From positions 86,086-150,085 of the forward strand of contig JANXLU010000049.1 of NCBI GenBank assembly GCA_025354985.1: DNA of 64,000 nucleotides, given 5' to 3'. This document shows positions 16,304-24,657 of this stretch, in pieces. The position numbers and the translations under genes are program-made. How positions within the stretch are numbered: position 1 is the stretch's first letter; every line of letters starts with the position of its first letter. The notes under the pieces were generated by a model that had not been told where the DNA came from, ran no database searches, and was given only the letters and a program-made list of their open reading frames with translations. This DNA comes from Chloroflexota bacterium (GTDB lineage Bacteria > Chloroflexota > Anaerolineae > J036 > Brachytrichaceae).

Positions 16304-16987
16304 ATGCGTGTGCTATTGGCCGAAGATGATCGCAAGATCGCAAGTTTTATTCTAAAAGGGTTGCGCGAAGAAGGCTATCTGGTGGAGCACGCCATTGATG
16401 GCGAGCTGGCGCTGAGCCTTGCCCTGTCTGATACATCTTCTCCGTTTGACATGATGATATTTGACATCATGCTTCCCCGACGCGACGGGCTTAGCCTGTG
16501 TCGTGAATTGCGCACACGTGGCATACACGCCCCGGTTTTGCTGCTGACGGCGCTTGATGGAGTGGATGACCGGGTTCGGGGTTTGGATAGCGGAGCCGAC
16601 GACTACCTGGTCAAACCGTTTGACTTTCCAGAATTGCTTGCGCGGTTGCGCGCACTCAGTCGGCGCATGCCCCACGCGGTATCCACGGCCTTGCTGCAGG
16701 TTGAGGATTTGATCCTGGATGTGAACAAACGGGTGGCCACGCGCAACGGTCAGAGTATTGACCTGAGCACGCGGGAATTTCACTTGCTTGAGTATCTGAT
16801 GCGTAGCGCCGGGCGGGCCGTGGGCCGCACCGTGCTGTTGCAAACCGTGTGGGGCTTTGACTTTGACGGCGCCTCAAACGTCGTTGACGTTTATGTGGGT
16901 TATTTGCGCAAAAAGATTGATGCGCTGGGCCCCCCGCTTATCCACACCGTGCGCGGTGTTGGTTACAAGATCGCCGAAGCCGAGTAG
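16304..16987 (+). CDS. OmpR/PhoB-family response regulator
   Basis: 227 residues. The receiver domain (1-118) has the acidic pair in LLAEDDRK, phospho-acceptor Asp in MIFDIMLPRRDG (about 55), Thr in LLLTALDG and Lys in DDYLVKPFDF. The C-terminal winged-helix DNA-binding domain (about 130-225) includes STREFHLLEYLMR and VVDVYVGYLRKKID. It binds DNA as a dimer after phosphorylation. No kinase gene is adjacent; the histidine kinase at 10224 also lacks a partner regulator, so the two may pair (inference). A TACACT box lies 11 bases before the ATG. Confidence 0.95.
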   Translation: MRVLLAEDDRKIASFILKGLREEGYLVEHAIDGELALSLALSDTSSPFDMMIFDIMLPRRDGLSLCRELRTRGIHAPVLLLTALDGVDDRVRGLDSGADDYLVKPFDFPELLARLRALSRRMPHAVSTALLQVEDLILDVNKRVATRNGQSIDLSTREFHLLEYLMRSAGRAVGRTVLLQTVWGFDFDGASNVVDVYVGYLRKKIDALGPPLIHTVRGVGYKIAEAE

Positions 16988-17006
16988 ACCCGGGGCGCAT
17001 GATCGG

Positions 17007-17630
17007 CTAGGTCATTTTTTGCCGCCCTTCCAGGGCACGGCTCAGCGTCACTTCATCGGCATATTCCAGATCGCCTCCAACCGGCAGGCCTCGCGCCAGA
17101 CGGCTCACCGAGAGACCGGTTGGCCAGCTCTGCATCAGCTTGCGCTGCAAATACGCCGCGGTGTTTTCACCTTCAAGCGTGGGGTTGGTAGCGAGGATCA
17201 CCTCGGTTACCCCGCCCGAAGATACGCGTGATAGCAATTCATTGACCTTCAAGTCATCGGGCCCCACGCCGTTCATGGGCGAGATCACGCCGTGCAACAC
17301 GTGATAGCGCCCGTAAAACGCGCGCGCGCGTTCCAGCGCGGTGACATCCAGCGGTTCCTCGACCACGCAGATCAGCGCAGTGTTGCGCGATTCGTCCGCG
17401 CAGATCTCGCACGGGTCGTCTTCGGTAATGTTGAAGCACACGCTGCACAGCCGGGTGCGTAGTTTTAGCTCACGCAGCGCCTCGGACAGCACCATGCTCT
17501 GCTCGGCCGGCGAGCGGAGCAGGTAATAGGCGAGTCGCGAGGCGCTTTTTGGGCCGATGCCCGGCAGTGCGGCAAAGGCATCGATCAGCCGTTGCACCGA
17601 CGGCGGCAGCGAACGGGGAGCTTTGGCCAC
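17007..17630 (-). CDS. recR: Recombination protein RecR
   Basis: 207 residues, the usual length. The N-terminal helix-hairpin-helix has LPGIGPKSASRLAYYLL (about 23-39). The four-Cys zinc finger is CSVCFNITEDDPCEIC (about 57-72). The Toprim domain begins ICVVEEPLDVTALER and has ATNPTLEGENTA, and the C-terminus has the ARGLPVGGDLEYAD motif. With RecO/RecF it helps load RecA at gaps. It starts 6 bases after ybaB, in the classical dnaX-ybaB-recR order on the minus strand, and the three genes form one replication/repair operon. It is convergent with the response regulator gene. Confidence 0.98.
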   Translation of the reverse strand: MAKAPRSLPPSVQRLIDAFAALPGIGPKSASRLAYYLLRSPAEQSMVLSEALRELKLRTRLCSVCFNITEDDPCEICADESRNTALICVVEEPLDVTALERARAFYGRYHVLHGVISPMNGVGPDDLKVNELLSRVSSGGVTEVILATNPTLEGENTAAYLQRKLMQSWPTGLSVSRLARGLPVGGDLEYADEVTLSRALEGRQKMT

Positions 17631-17636
17631 CAGCCG

Positions 17637-18011
17637 CTACATCATCCCGGGCAGGTTCATGCCGCCGGTGATGGCTTCAAGGCGCTTGGCCGAGTGTTCC
17701 TGGCTCTTGGCTATAGCTTCGTTTATGGCCAGCACCAGCACGTCTTCCAAGGCGCCCACATCGGCCGGATCAACCAATTCGGGGTCCACTTTGATACTCT
17801 GCACGCGCTGATGACCGCTGATGACAATATTTATCGCGCCGCCCGCGCCCGTAAAGTTGATCAGCTCGCTTTCGAGCTCGGTTTGGGTGCGCTTCATGTC
17901 TTCCTGCATCTGCTGAATCTTGTTCATCATGCCGGGTTGCACACCACCGCCAAGCGCTGATCCGCCGCCGCTTGCGCGGGGCACAAAATCTGTTCGTCGT
18001 CCTTTTGCCAT
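17637..18011 (-). CDS. ybaB: YbaB/EbfC-family nucleoid-associated protein
   Basis: 124 residues from the ATG at 18011; a longer frame exists but this start has AGGA and a -10-like CATAAT 6 bases upstream. The core is about residues 30-115: an N-terminal helix MMNKIQQMQEDMKRTQTELE and a beta-sheet with GAGGAINIVISGHQRVQSI, then VDPADVGALEDVLVLAINEA. The family forms DNA-binding dimers. A Gly-rich basic N-terminal extension (about 1-28) is longer than in E. coli. It lies between dnaX and recR, as in most bacteria. Confidence 0.95.
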   Translation of the reverse strand: MAKGRRTDFVPRASGGGSALGGGVQPGMMNKIQQMQEDMKRTQTELESELINFTGAGGAINIVISGHQRVQSIKVDPELVDPADVGALEDVLVLAINEAIAKSQEHSAKRLEAITGGMNLPGMM

Positions 18012-18025
18012 GTTCCTATTATGAT

Positions 18026-18073
18026 GCAAGACGGGTCGTCTTGCTGACAGTACCTCGGTCGCACGCTCGGTAC
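18026..18073. repeat. Two inverted repeats between dnaX and ybaB
   Basis: GCAAGACG-GGT-CGTCTTGC (18026-18044) is an exact 8-base palindrome just upstream of the ybaB -10-like box. GTACC...GGTAC (18050-18073) is a second hairpin just after the dnaX stop. They could act as operator, terminator without U-tract, or mRNA stabiliser. Confidence 0.5.
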
Positions 18074-18077
18074 GGGG

Positions 18078-19688
18078 TCAATCGCGCAGCTTTCCGCCCA
18101 ACTGCCGGGCGGCGCGGAGCACCGGGTCTTCACTCGCCTCGCGCACCGCGCGTTCGCCGATAAATACCTGGACCGAATATTTGACACCCGTCACTGCCTG
18201 TATCGCGGTCGCTATGCTTTGAATTTTCCGCGGGTCATTGAGCTGTTGAAAGGCCATGTCATGGTTGGCCTTGATATAAACCACGGAACCCTCGACAGAG
18301 TGCAAGCGTGCGCTGTTTAACCAGCCCAACACCGGTTTGTTGGTTCGGCTCAGCTCCTGACCAATAGCCTTCCAATTCTTTTGCAGCGCATCAAAGCCGT
18401 CAGTCTGGTTGGGCTGGGTCACATGAGACGTTGACAACGTAGTATGTGATTCGGCACTGGATTCCGCGTGCGCGGAGGCGGCGTTTGCCGCGTGAGATCG
18501 CGAGGTCTGCACCGCCGCTTGCCTGGTTGGCGCCGCCCTGCCGGATTCCGGTACGGAACGGGCGGGACCGTCGGATGGTTCGCCAGCGGACGCCGCCGGA
18601 TTGCGCTCAACCACGCAGTCCAGGAGCGCCATTTCAAGCGCCAACTGGGCATCGGTGCTGCGGCGCATTTCATTGATCGCGGCGCTAAAGGCGCGAATGC
18701 CGTGAAGAAATACTTGTCCATTGGCGCGTGAGGCCAGCTCACCAAGTGAAACCCGCTCGCCTTCGCTAAGCTCGCCCATGCCCCGGCCATCCTTTGCCAC
18801 GCGCAGCTGGGTCAGCGTCCGCAGGGTATCGACCAGCTGCCGGGCTATCTGGCGCGCGTCCGCACCTTGATCCAGTGCACGCTGGATGGCGTCCATCCCG
18901 GCACTGGCATCCCGCTCAATAACCGCCTCAACCAGCGCCTTTACCGTGGCGGCGTCGGTTGCGCCCAGCGCCTCGCGCACATCATCGGCGGTAATCCGCA
19001 GCGAGCTGCTGCTCGCCAGCTGATCCAGCAGACTGACGGCATCCCGCAGCGCACCGGTGGCCTGGCGCGCGATCAACGTCAATGCCAGGTCATCGGTCTC
19101 GATTCCTTCGGCGTCGCAAATCGTGCGCAGACGCGCAACCATGGTGTTGATGGGCACGCGCTTGAAATTAAACCGCTGGCAGCGCGAAATAACCGTTGCC
19201 GGAATCTTCTGTGGCTCGGTGGTCGCCAGGATAAAGACCACGTGGCTCGGCGGCTCTTCAAGCGTCTTGAGCAGCGCGTTATACGCGCTCTGGCTCAGCA
19301 TATGCACTTCATCGATGATGTAGACCTTGTAGGCCAGCTGGCTGGGTCGGAAGGGCACTTTGTCCAGGATTTCGCGGACGTTGTCCACACCGGTGTGCGA
19401 GGCGGCATCAAATTCGATGATGTCCATGTGCCGGCCTTCGTTGATGGCATCCGAGATCGAGGATATGGCGATGGCCGGGAGGTTTGGATCAATCACGGCT
19501 AGGTTTAGCTCCTTGGCCAGCAGGCGCGCGCACGTGGTCTTGCCGGATCCACGTGATCCCACAAACAGATAGGCGTGACCGATCCGCCCGCTGCTTATTT
19601 GATTTTTAAGCGTGGTGGTTACGTGATCCTGCCCAACCACCTCCGCAAAGGTTCGGGGGCGATACCTTCTGTAGAGCGCTTCTGCCAC
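18078..19688 (-). CDS. dnaX: DNA polymerase III subunit gamma/tau, without the zinc-binding cysteines
   Basis: 536 residues, GTG start. AAA+ clamp-loader ATPase: RPRTFAEVVGQ, Walker A GSRGSGKTT (44-52), Walker B IIDEVHML (about 124-131), sensor LATTEPQK and the arginine-finger segment SRCQRFNF. Domain III follows (to about 360). A Ser/Ala/Pro-rich linker then leads to a C-terminal domain (about 430-536) typical of tau-like forms. Oddity: between Walker A and the DAASHTGVDNVRE segment, bacterial DnaX normally has a four-Cys zinc module. Here residues 62-80 (LNLAVIDPNL, PAIAISSIS) contain no Cys at all, so zinc cannot be bound in the normal way, while the rest of the domain is intact. It heads the ybaB-recR operon. 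A TACAAT box 7 bases before the GTG suggests a leaderless mRNA. Confidence 0.96.
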   Translation of the reverse strand: MAEALYRRYRPRTFAEVVGQDHVTTTLKNQISSGRIGHAYLFVGSRGSGKTTCARLLAKELNLAVIDPNLPAIAISSISDAINEGRHMDIIEFDAASHTGVDNVREILDKVPFRPSQLAYKVYIIDEVHMLSQSAYNALLKTLEEPPSHVVFILATTEPQKIPATVISRCQRFNFKRVPINTMVARLRTICDAEGIETDDLALTLIARQATGALRDAVSLLDQLASSSSLRITADDVREALGATDAATVKALVEAVIERDASAGMDAIQRALDQGADARQIARQLVDTLRTLTQLRVAKDGRGMGELSEGERVSLGELASRANGQVFLHGIRAFSAAINEMRRSTDAQLALEMALLDCVVERNPAASAGEPSDGPARSVPESGRAAPTRQAAVQTSRSHAANAASAHAESSAESHTTLSTSHVTQPNQTDGFDALQKNWKAIGQELSRTNKPVLGWLNSARLHSVEGSVVYIKANHDMAFQQLNDPRKIQSIATAIQAVTGVKYSVQVFIGERAVREASEDPVLRAARQLGGKLRD

Positions 19689-19695
19689 AAACCGT

Positions 19696-19724
19696 ATTGT
19701 ACGGGGACGAGTTGGATTCGTCCC
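19696..19724 (-). promoter_or_regulatory. Likely dnaX promoter with an inverted repeat over the spacer
   Basis: On the minus strand, -10 TACAAT (19701-19696) is 7 bases before the dnaX GTG. The exact inverted repeat GGGACGA-N7-TCGTCCC (19704-19724) covers the spacer and -35 position, with no U-tract after it. This is better placed to be an operator than a terminator. Confidence 0.45.
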
Positions 19725-19772
19725 TAAAAATGCACGCGGATCGGAGTAATGTCGGCCACCAACCAGCCTGGA

Positions 19773-20330
19773 TTACCTTGCCAATAAAAAGTAGGCCGCA
19801 ATTCCAACCGCGACCAGGAGGGCGATCCAAATCCACGGGGGCAGCTTAGTGCCACCCACCTCAGTGACCGTTGGCAAATTTGGTTGAATGGCTTTGGTTG
19901 GTATGGCTTTGACGGGAATGGTCGCAACGGTTGCCTTGCCAGCGAGCAGTGACGCGACCTGTTCACTTCTGCCTAGCGCAAGGGCCTCAACCGCGTCCTT
20001 GGCCTCTTTTAACCCGGTGCCGCTATGTTCGCGCAATACCTTGATTGCCTGAATTTTCTGGCCGGTCTTCATCAGTTGGGCCACCTCATCCAGGGTGTTG
20101 CCACTCGAAACCGGGTTTGGTGAGTAACCGGATACTTCGGAGCCCGCCACCACGGTTCCGCCACCGTTTTTCATTGCGGCTTCAACTCCATTGACGGCGT
20201 CGAGCGCTTCTCGCAACCCAAGACCGGTTGCCTGGCGAAATACCTTTACCGCTTCGATCTTGTTGTTTTTTGCAAGCAGATCCATGATTTGTTGGGTCAC
20301 CTGCGGGGGAAGCGTTTTATTTTCTGACAT
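19773..20330 (-). CDS. Tail-anchored protein with two ribosomal L7/L12 C-terminal-like domains
   Basis: 185 residues from the ATG at 20330 (GGATAGAG upstream; a start at 20354 is less likely). Two related segments resemble the C-terminal domain of ribosomal protein L7/L12: KIEAVKVFRQATGLGLREALDAV (about 25-47) and KIQAIKVLREHSGTGLKEAKDAV (about 89-111), both with the helix-turn pattern I..VK..R..TGLGLKEAKD.V. The C-terminal helix WIWIALLVAVGIAAYFLLA is a single membrane anchor. Each copy covers only the first helices, so these are short bL12-like motifs. The function is not known. It may recruit a GTPase, the usual partner of L12, to the membrane. It lies upstream of dnaX. Confidence 0.75.
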   Translation of the reverse strand: MSENKTLPPQVTQQIMDLLAKNNKIEAVKVFRQATGLGLREALDAVNGVEAAMKNGGGTVVAGSEVSGYSPNPVSSGNTLDEVAQLMKTGQKIQAIKVLREHSGTGLKEAKDAVEALALGRSEQVASLLAGKATVATIPVKAIPTKAIQPNLPTVTEVGGTKLPPWIWIALLVAVGIAAYFLLAR

Positions 20331-20447
20331 CTCTATCCACACATTGTGCACCATTTTTTCACCTATGGATATAAACTACAACGAAACGCACGGCGCGGGG
20401 CCAAACGTTTGCAAAATTCCATGTGGAAGCACCAGGAGAAATGACAG

Positions 20448-22001
20448 ATGATGAACTTGTCCAGCATTATTGAAACCCATGCAAAATTCCGATCCGACCG
20501 CGAGGCCATTGTGTTTGGGGGCATGCGGTTGACGTTTAAGCAATTGAACGACATGGCCTGCCAGGTGGCCAATGCGTTGATGGCGCGCGGAATTAAGCCG
20601 GGTGACAAGGTCGCGTTAAGCTGTCCCAACGTGCCCTATTTCCCGGTTGTCTATTACGGGATTCTCAAGACCGGCGCAGTGGTGGTACCGCTGAATGTGT
20701 TGCTTAAGCCCCGCGAAATCGCCTATCACTTGAGCGACAGCGACGCCTTGGCATATTTTGCATTTGAAGGAACGCCGGAGCTTCCGATGGGGCAGATGGC
20801 ACATGACGCGGTGAAGGACACGCCGGGTTGCCCGCATTTCTTCATCATGACCGCGACGCCAAATGCGCCCAGCCCGATCCCGGGTGTTGAAACTATTGGC
20901 ACGTTGATTGCCGGCCAATCCACAGTGTGCGACAGTGTGCAGCGCAGCGCGGATGACACGGCGGTGATTTTGTATACCAGCGGAACCACCGGGCAACCCA
21001 AGGGGGCCGAACTGACCCATATCAACATGCTGATGAACGCGATGATTTCGCGTGATTTGCATGGGCTGAGCGGGCTGGCCGATCCCAGGTGCCTGATCAT
21101 GCTACCGCTGTTCCACAGCTTTGGGCAGACCTGCCAGCTCAACGCAATGCTATATCTGGGCGGGTGCTGCGTTTTGGTGTCCCGCTTTGACCCCAAGGTG
21201 GTGGTTGAGCTGCTTGAGAAAGAAAAGATTTCGGTGTTTAGCGGCGTACCAACCATGTTTTGGGGGCTGTTGAACTATGCCAAGCAGACCGATTACAACC
21301 TGGCTTCGCTTACCAACCTGCGTTTGTGCTCCAGCGGAGGCTCCGCAATGCCGGTGGAAATCCTGAGCGAGCTGGATCGCGCCATGCCCCAGGTGACCAT
21401 TCTGGAGGGCTATGGCCTGAGCGAAACCGCACCCGTGGCCAGCTTTAATCAGCTGGACTTTCCACGCAAGGCGGGCAGCGTGGGCCGGCCAATCCAGGGG
21501 GTGGACATGAAAGTGGTTGATGACAACGACGTGGAGCTGATGCCCGAGCAACTGGGCGAAATCATCATTCGCGGGCACAACGTCATGAAGGGCTATTACA
21601 AAAAGCCCGAGGCCACGGCAACCGCGATGAAGAACGGTTGGTTCCACAGCGGAGATTTGGGCAAGATGGACGCGGATGGTTACTTCTATATCCTGGATCG
21701 CAAAAAGGATATGGTGATACGCGGCGGCTTTAACGTGTATCCACGCGAGATTGAAGAGGTCATGGCCACTCACCCTGCGGTCAGCCTTGTGGCGGTGGTC
21801 GGGGTTCCCCATGTTGAACATGGTGAGGAAGTAAAGGCCTATGTCATCCCCAAGCCGGGCGCAACGATCACCGAGAAGGAACTGATCCAGTGGTGCCGCG
21901 ACAACATGGCCGCATACAAATATCCGCGCGTGATCGAGTTCCGCGATAAGTTGCCCATGACCGCTACCGGCAAAATACTAAAACGCGAGTTGCGCGGATA
22001 G
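20448..22001 (+). CDS. Acyl-CoA synthetase (AMP-forming, long-chain fatty acid-CoA ligase type)
   Basis: 517 residues, AGGAGA upstream of ATG. It belongs to the ANL superfamily. The P-loop motif YTSGTTGQPKGAE lies at about 176-188 and the A5 motif GYGLSETAPVASFN at about 323-336. GEIIIRGHNVMKGYY, the hinge SGDLGKMDADGYFYILDRKKDM and GGFNVYPREIEEVM follow, and the catalytic Lys is in TATGKILKREL near the C-terminus. All signature residues are present. It activates a carboxylic acid to the acyl-adenylate and then the CoA thioester. It could feed the beta-oxidation genes at 7.8-10.2 kb. It is divergent from the L7/L12-like gene. Confidence 0.93.
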   Translation: MMNLSSIIETHAKFRSDREAIVFGGMRLTFKQLNDMACQVANALMARGIKPGDKVALSCPNVPYFPVVYYGILKTGAVVVPLNVLLKPREIAYHLSDSDALAYFAFEGTPELPMGQMAHDAVKDTPGCPHFFIMTATPNAPSPIPGVETIGTLIAGQSTVCDSVQRSADDTAVILYTSGTTGQPKGAELTHINMLMNAMISRDLHGLSGLADPRCLIMLPLFHSFGQTCQLNAMLYLGGCCVLVSRFDPKVVVELLEKEKISVFSGVPTMFWGLLNYAKQTDYNLASLTNLRLCSSGGSAMPVEILSELDRAMPQVTILEGYGLSETAPVASFNQLDFPRKAGSVGRPIQGVDMKVVDDNDVELMPEQLGEIIIRGHNVMKGYYKKPEATATAMKNGWFHSGDLGKMDADGYFYILDRKKDMVIRGGFNVYPREIEEVMATHPAVSLVAVVGVPHVEHGEEVKAYVIPKPGATITEKELIQWCRDNMAAYKYPRVIEFRDKLPMTATGKILKRELRG

Positions 22002-22046
22002 CGCGTTCACGGTTCCACGCTGGCAGGTGCCGGGATAATGTCCTTG

Positions 22047-22676
22047 ATGTATGCGTGGACCACGGACATTAACCAACTTCGCACCCGGCTGAGCCAACCA
22101 TTGCCGGGTTTGGAGGCGCAGTTACGAATGGCGCCTCCCCAGCGCCCGGCGGCGGCCCCGGGAAACAGCGCCAAACCACGTGATGCGGGGGTGCTCGTGT
22201 TGTTGTATCCCGTACGCGACACGGTTTGCTTTGTGCTGACCAAACGAACGGATCACCTAAACAAACATAAGGGTCAGGTTTCGTTTCCCGGCGGCGGATA
22301 TGAAGACACTGACGAGAATGTTACGGTCACAGCCTTGCGCGAGGCGCGTGAAGAATTGGGTATTGCGCTTGATGAGGTCGAAATTTTGGGTGCGCTCACC
22401 GAATTGTGGGTACCACCCAGCAACTTTATTATTCACCCAACCGTGGCGTTTGCTCCCGTGCAACCAGTCTTTCAGGCGAACCCAAACGAGGTGGCGGCGC
22501 TCATTGAGGCGCCAATCAGGGTGTTGCTGGACCCAACAAACGTCGGCGTGGAAAGGCGGGCTCTGGTGAGCCAGAATGGCGCGGAGCAGCCCGTGCCGTA
22601 TTACCTGCTCGGCGGGCACAAAGTTTGGGGCGCAACCGCGATGGTGCTGGCGGAATTTGCCGCGCTGCTTGGCTGA
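22047..22676 (+). CDS. CoA pyrophosphatase (Nudix, NudL/YeaB-like)
   Basis: 209 residues from the ATG at 22047, chosen because a GATAAT box ends 7 bases before it; an ATG at 22038 adds three residues. The UPF0035 motif precedes the Nudix box, LTKRTDHLNKHKGQVSFPGG. The box itself is GGGYEDTDENVTVTALREAREELGI, with the metal-binding Glu residues kept. This combination is diagnostic for enzymes that cleave CoA or acyl-CoA to 3',5'-ADP and phosphopantetheine. It sits 45 bases after the acyl-CoA ligase gene, fitting a role in CoA turnover. Confidence 0.9.
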   Translation: MYAWTTDINQLRTRLSQPLPGLEAQLRMAPPQRPAAAPGNSAKPRDAGVLVLLYPVRDTVCFVLTKRTDHLNKHKGQVSFPGGGYEDTDENVTVTALREAREELGIALDEVEILGALTELWVPPSNFIIHPTVAFAPVQPVFQANPNEVAALIEAPIRVLLDPTNVGVERRALVSQNGAEQPVPYYLLGGHKVWGATAMVLAEFAALLG

Positions 22677-22713
22677 TTGTGGATTACGTGCTGTCGCAGG
22701 TTGTATGTGCGGG

Positions 22714-23046
22714 TTATCCAACCAGCCAACCAAGCGCCCATAGAACACCCATGCTCACCACCATGGTGACAAGCATATTTCGGGTGCGCCAGGCCAGAAC
22801 TGCTGCGACCAGCGCGGCGGCAATTCTATGGTTGTCGACGGGGTTTAATGCAATGCCTTGATTCAGGGTGATAACTCCCGGTAACACGATGGCCATGAAT
22901 ACCGCGGGTACGGTCAGCTTAAACATGCGCTGCGACCATACTGGGAGGGTCACCTTGCCGAGCAGTGCCACCATGCTAAAGCGGGTGAAATAGGCCACCC
23001 CTGCCAGGGCAAGGGCCGTGAGCCAAAGACGCTGTAGGTCGCTCAT
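22714..23046 (-). CDS. azlD: AzlD-family branched-chain amino acid exporter subunit
   Basis: 110 residues with four hydrophobic segments and little else, the size of AzlD/YgaH-like partners. It opens LTALALAGVAYFTRFSMVALLG and has the VPAVFMAIVLPGV stretch common in the family. It overlaps the end of azlC by four bases (ATGA). AzlC and AzlD together form an exporter of branched-chain amino acids or similar small molecules. The substrate is assumed from the family. Confidence 0.88.
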   Translation of the reverse strand: MSDLQRLWLTALALAGVAYFTRFSMVALLGKVTLPVWSQRMFKLTVPAVFMAIVLPGVITLNQGIALNPVDNHRIAAALVAAVLAWRTRNMLVTMVVSMGVLWALGWLVG

Positions 23047-23798
23047 GACGTTATTTCCTTGTTGTCGGCCGATCTTGACGCTGGCCGTTTAACTGCATAC
23101 TCGCGAACCCTCGGCTTTGTAACCATCCCCACCACCAATCCCACCGCGGCGCCAATAAACAAACCCGCCTGCCAGGGCAGACCGACCAGGGCGACACTGA
23201 CGACGCCTGCTGCAACAGCGGCGGCCCAATCGTCCTGTTCGCGCAGCGCAGTGCTGAGGGCAAAGATAAACGACACAGTGGGCACAAAATCCAGGTTCCA
23301 GGAAGGTGGAATGACGTTGCCAAGCAGTGCGCCGATTATGCCGTCACCTGACCACATCGCAATGTTGAAGACTCCGGCGCCAAGGTAGAAGAAGTGTCTG
23401 GTTGGAGCATCAGGTGTGCCTGCCATGTCACCCAATGGCTTGATGGACACGGCGTAGGTAAAGTCAGCCAGCATAAACGACAGCCCAATTTTCCAAGGCC
23501 ACGAAAGATGGCGGAAGTGCTGCGCAATGGCGGTACCATACATCAGGCAGCGCAGATTGATGACCAGACAAGCGAGCAACATAAACATCAGGGGTGCATG
23601 CTCTTTTTCCAGTTGCATCGCCACCATTTGGGCGCGACCCGCAAACATAAGCGCTTGCATCCCGGTGCTCAACCAGAAATTATTGACCACGGTCACCGTA
23701 AAGGCGCCGGCGGCCACGCCAAAGGGGAATGATCCCGCGAAATTTGGGACCTGGGCTCGCATGCCCGCAAGAAACTGTTCGCGTGGGGTTATCGGCAT
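23043..23798 (-). CDS. azlC: AzlC-family branched-chain amino acid permease
   Basis: 251 residues, with seven or so hydrophobic helices. The N-terminal FPFGVAAGAFTV and the following MFAGRAQMVAMQL (family FAGSAQF region, here GRAQM) and INLRCLMYGTAIAQH match AzlC/YgaZ proteins. LADFTYAVS is also typical. The C-terminus ends in a charged cytoplasmic tail. It works with AzlD, encoded next with a four-base overlap. No clear ribosome-binding site is seen. It is divergent from the TIM-barrel gene. Confidence 0.9.
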   Translation of the reverse strand: MPITPREQFLAGMRAQVPNFAGSFPFGVAAGAFTVTVVNNFWLSTGMQALMFAGRAQMVAMQLEKEHAPLMFMLLACLVINLRCLMYGTAIAQHFRHLSWPWKIGLSFMLADFTYAVSIKPLGDMAGTPDAPTRHFFYLGAGVFNIAMWSGDGIIGALLGNVIPPSWNLDFVPTVSFIFALSTALREQDDWAAAVAAGVVSVALVGLPWQAGLFIGAAVGLVVGMVTKPRVREYAVKRPASRSADNKEITS

Positions 23799-23838
23799 GC
23801 TAATAAACAGGAATCATACCCGCCGCTAAAATGATGAC

Positions 23839-24657
23839 ATGCCACACCTTGCTGTATCGTCCTGGAGCTTGCACCGATCCCTTGGTCAGCCCGCAATCTA
23901 TGGTCCCGAGCGCACAGGTGCACTTGGGTCCCCGCCAACCAAAACGGCGGATTTCTCCCTGCTTGAATTGCCTAAGCGGATAAGCGGTGTTGGGCTCACG
24001 TCACTTGACCTGTGCCATTTTCACTTGCTGAATGGTGAGACGGGCTACCTCGCCGAGTTACGCGTCGCCCTCCAAGCGGCGGGCGTGACATTATGGTCGT
24101 TATTGGTGGATGGCGGCGACATAAATCACCCGGATCATGCTGCGCACGACCGTGACTGGATCGCCCGATGGATCCCGGTGGCGGCTGCGCTTGGCGCACG
24201 GGACGTTCGGGTGGTTGCCGGTAAGAGCGCGCCAAGTGCAGAGGCATTGCAGACTAGCCTGGCGGCTTTGAAGACTTTGGATGCTGTCGCAAGGGCGCAC
24301 GGCGTAAAGCTGGTTATTGAGAACTGGTTCCCCACCGCATCCCGCCCGGAGCACGTGCTGTGGCTGCTTGAACACATGGACGGGCAGCTGGGGTTGAAGA
24401 TCGATTTTGGCAATTGGAGCGGCCCGACCAAATATGAAGACCTGGCGGCGATCGCACCATTCGCTGAAAGCTGCCATGCCAAACCCCGGTTCGTCAGCCC
24501 ATATGTCATTGAGCGGGAGGACTTTGAGCGGTGTCTGGCCATTACCCAGGCCGCAAAATTTGACGGCCCGTATGCGCTGATTTATGACGACCCGGCCGGC
24601 GTCGATGAGTGGCGCGGGTTGCAGAGCGAGAAGAACCTGGTTGAAAAGTACACTTAG
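23839..24657 (+). CDS. Sugar phosphate isomerase/epimerase-like TIM-barrel protein
   Basis: 272 residues. Motifs of the xylose-isomerase-like TIM barrel (AP_endonuc_2): LAVSSWSLHRSLG at beta-1, LTSLDLCHFHL at beta-2, LWSLLVDGGDINHPD, metal-binding Glu in KLVIENWFPT, and Asp in LKIDFGNW. These proteins isomerise sugars or inositol derivatives with a divalent metal; the substrate is unknown. A TAAAAT box lies 6 bases before the ATG, again suggesting a leaderless mRNA. Its last 17 bases overlap the start proposed for earP. Confidence 0.82.
   Translation: MPHLAVSSWSLHRSLGQPAIYGPERTGALGSPPTKTADFSLLELPKRISGVGLTSLDLCHFHLLNGETGYLAELRVALQAAGVTLWSLLVDGGDINHPDHAAHDRDWIARWIPVAAALGARDVRVVAGKSAPSAEALQTSLAALKTLDAVARAHGVKLVIENWFPTASRPEHVLWLLEHMDGQLGLKIDFGNWSGPTKYEDLAAIAPFAESCHAKPRFVSPYVIEREDFERCLAITQAAKFDGPYALIYDDPAGVDEWRGLQSEKNLVEKYT

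Noticed and set aside
19689..19730. GGGACGA hairpin as a terminator
   Set aside because: No U-tract in either direction, and its position over the dnaX promoter spacer fits an operator better.
18000..19772. Signal recognition particle RNA, often near dnaX/recR
   Set aside because: No GGAAGCAGC-type loop or matching fold was found in the gaps.
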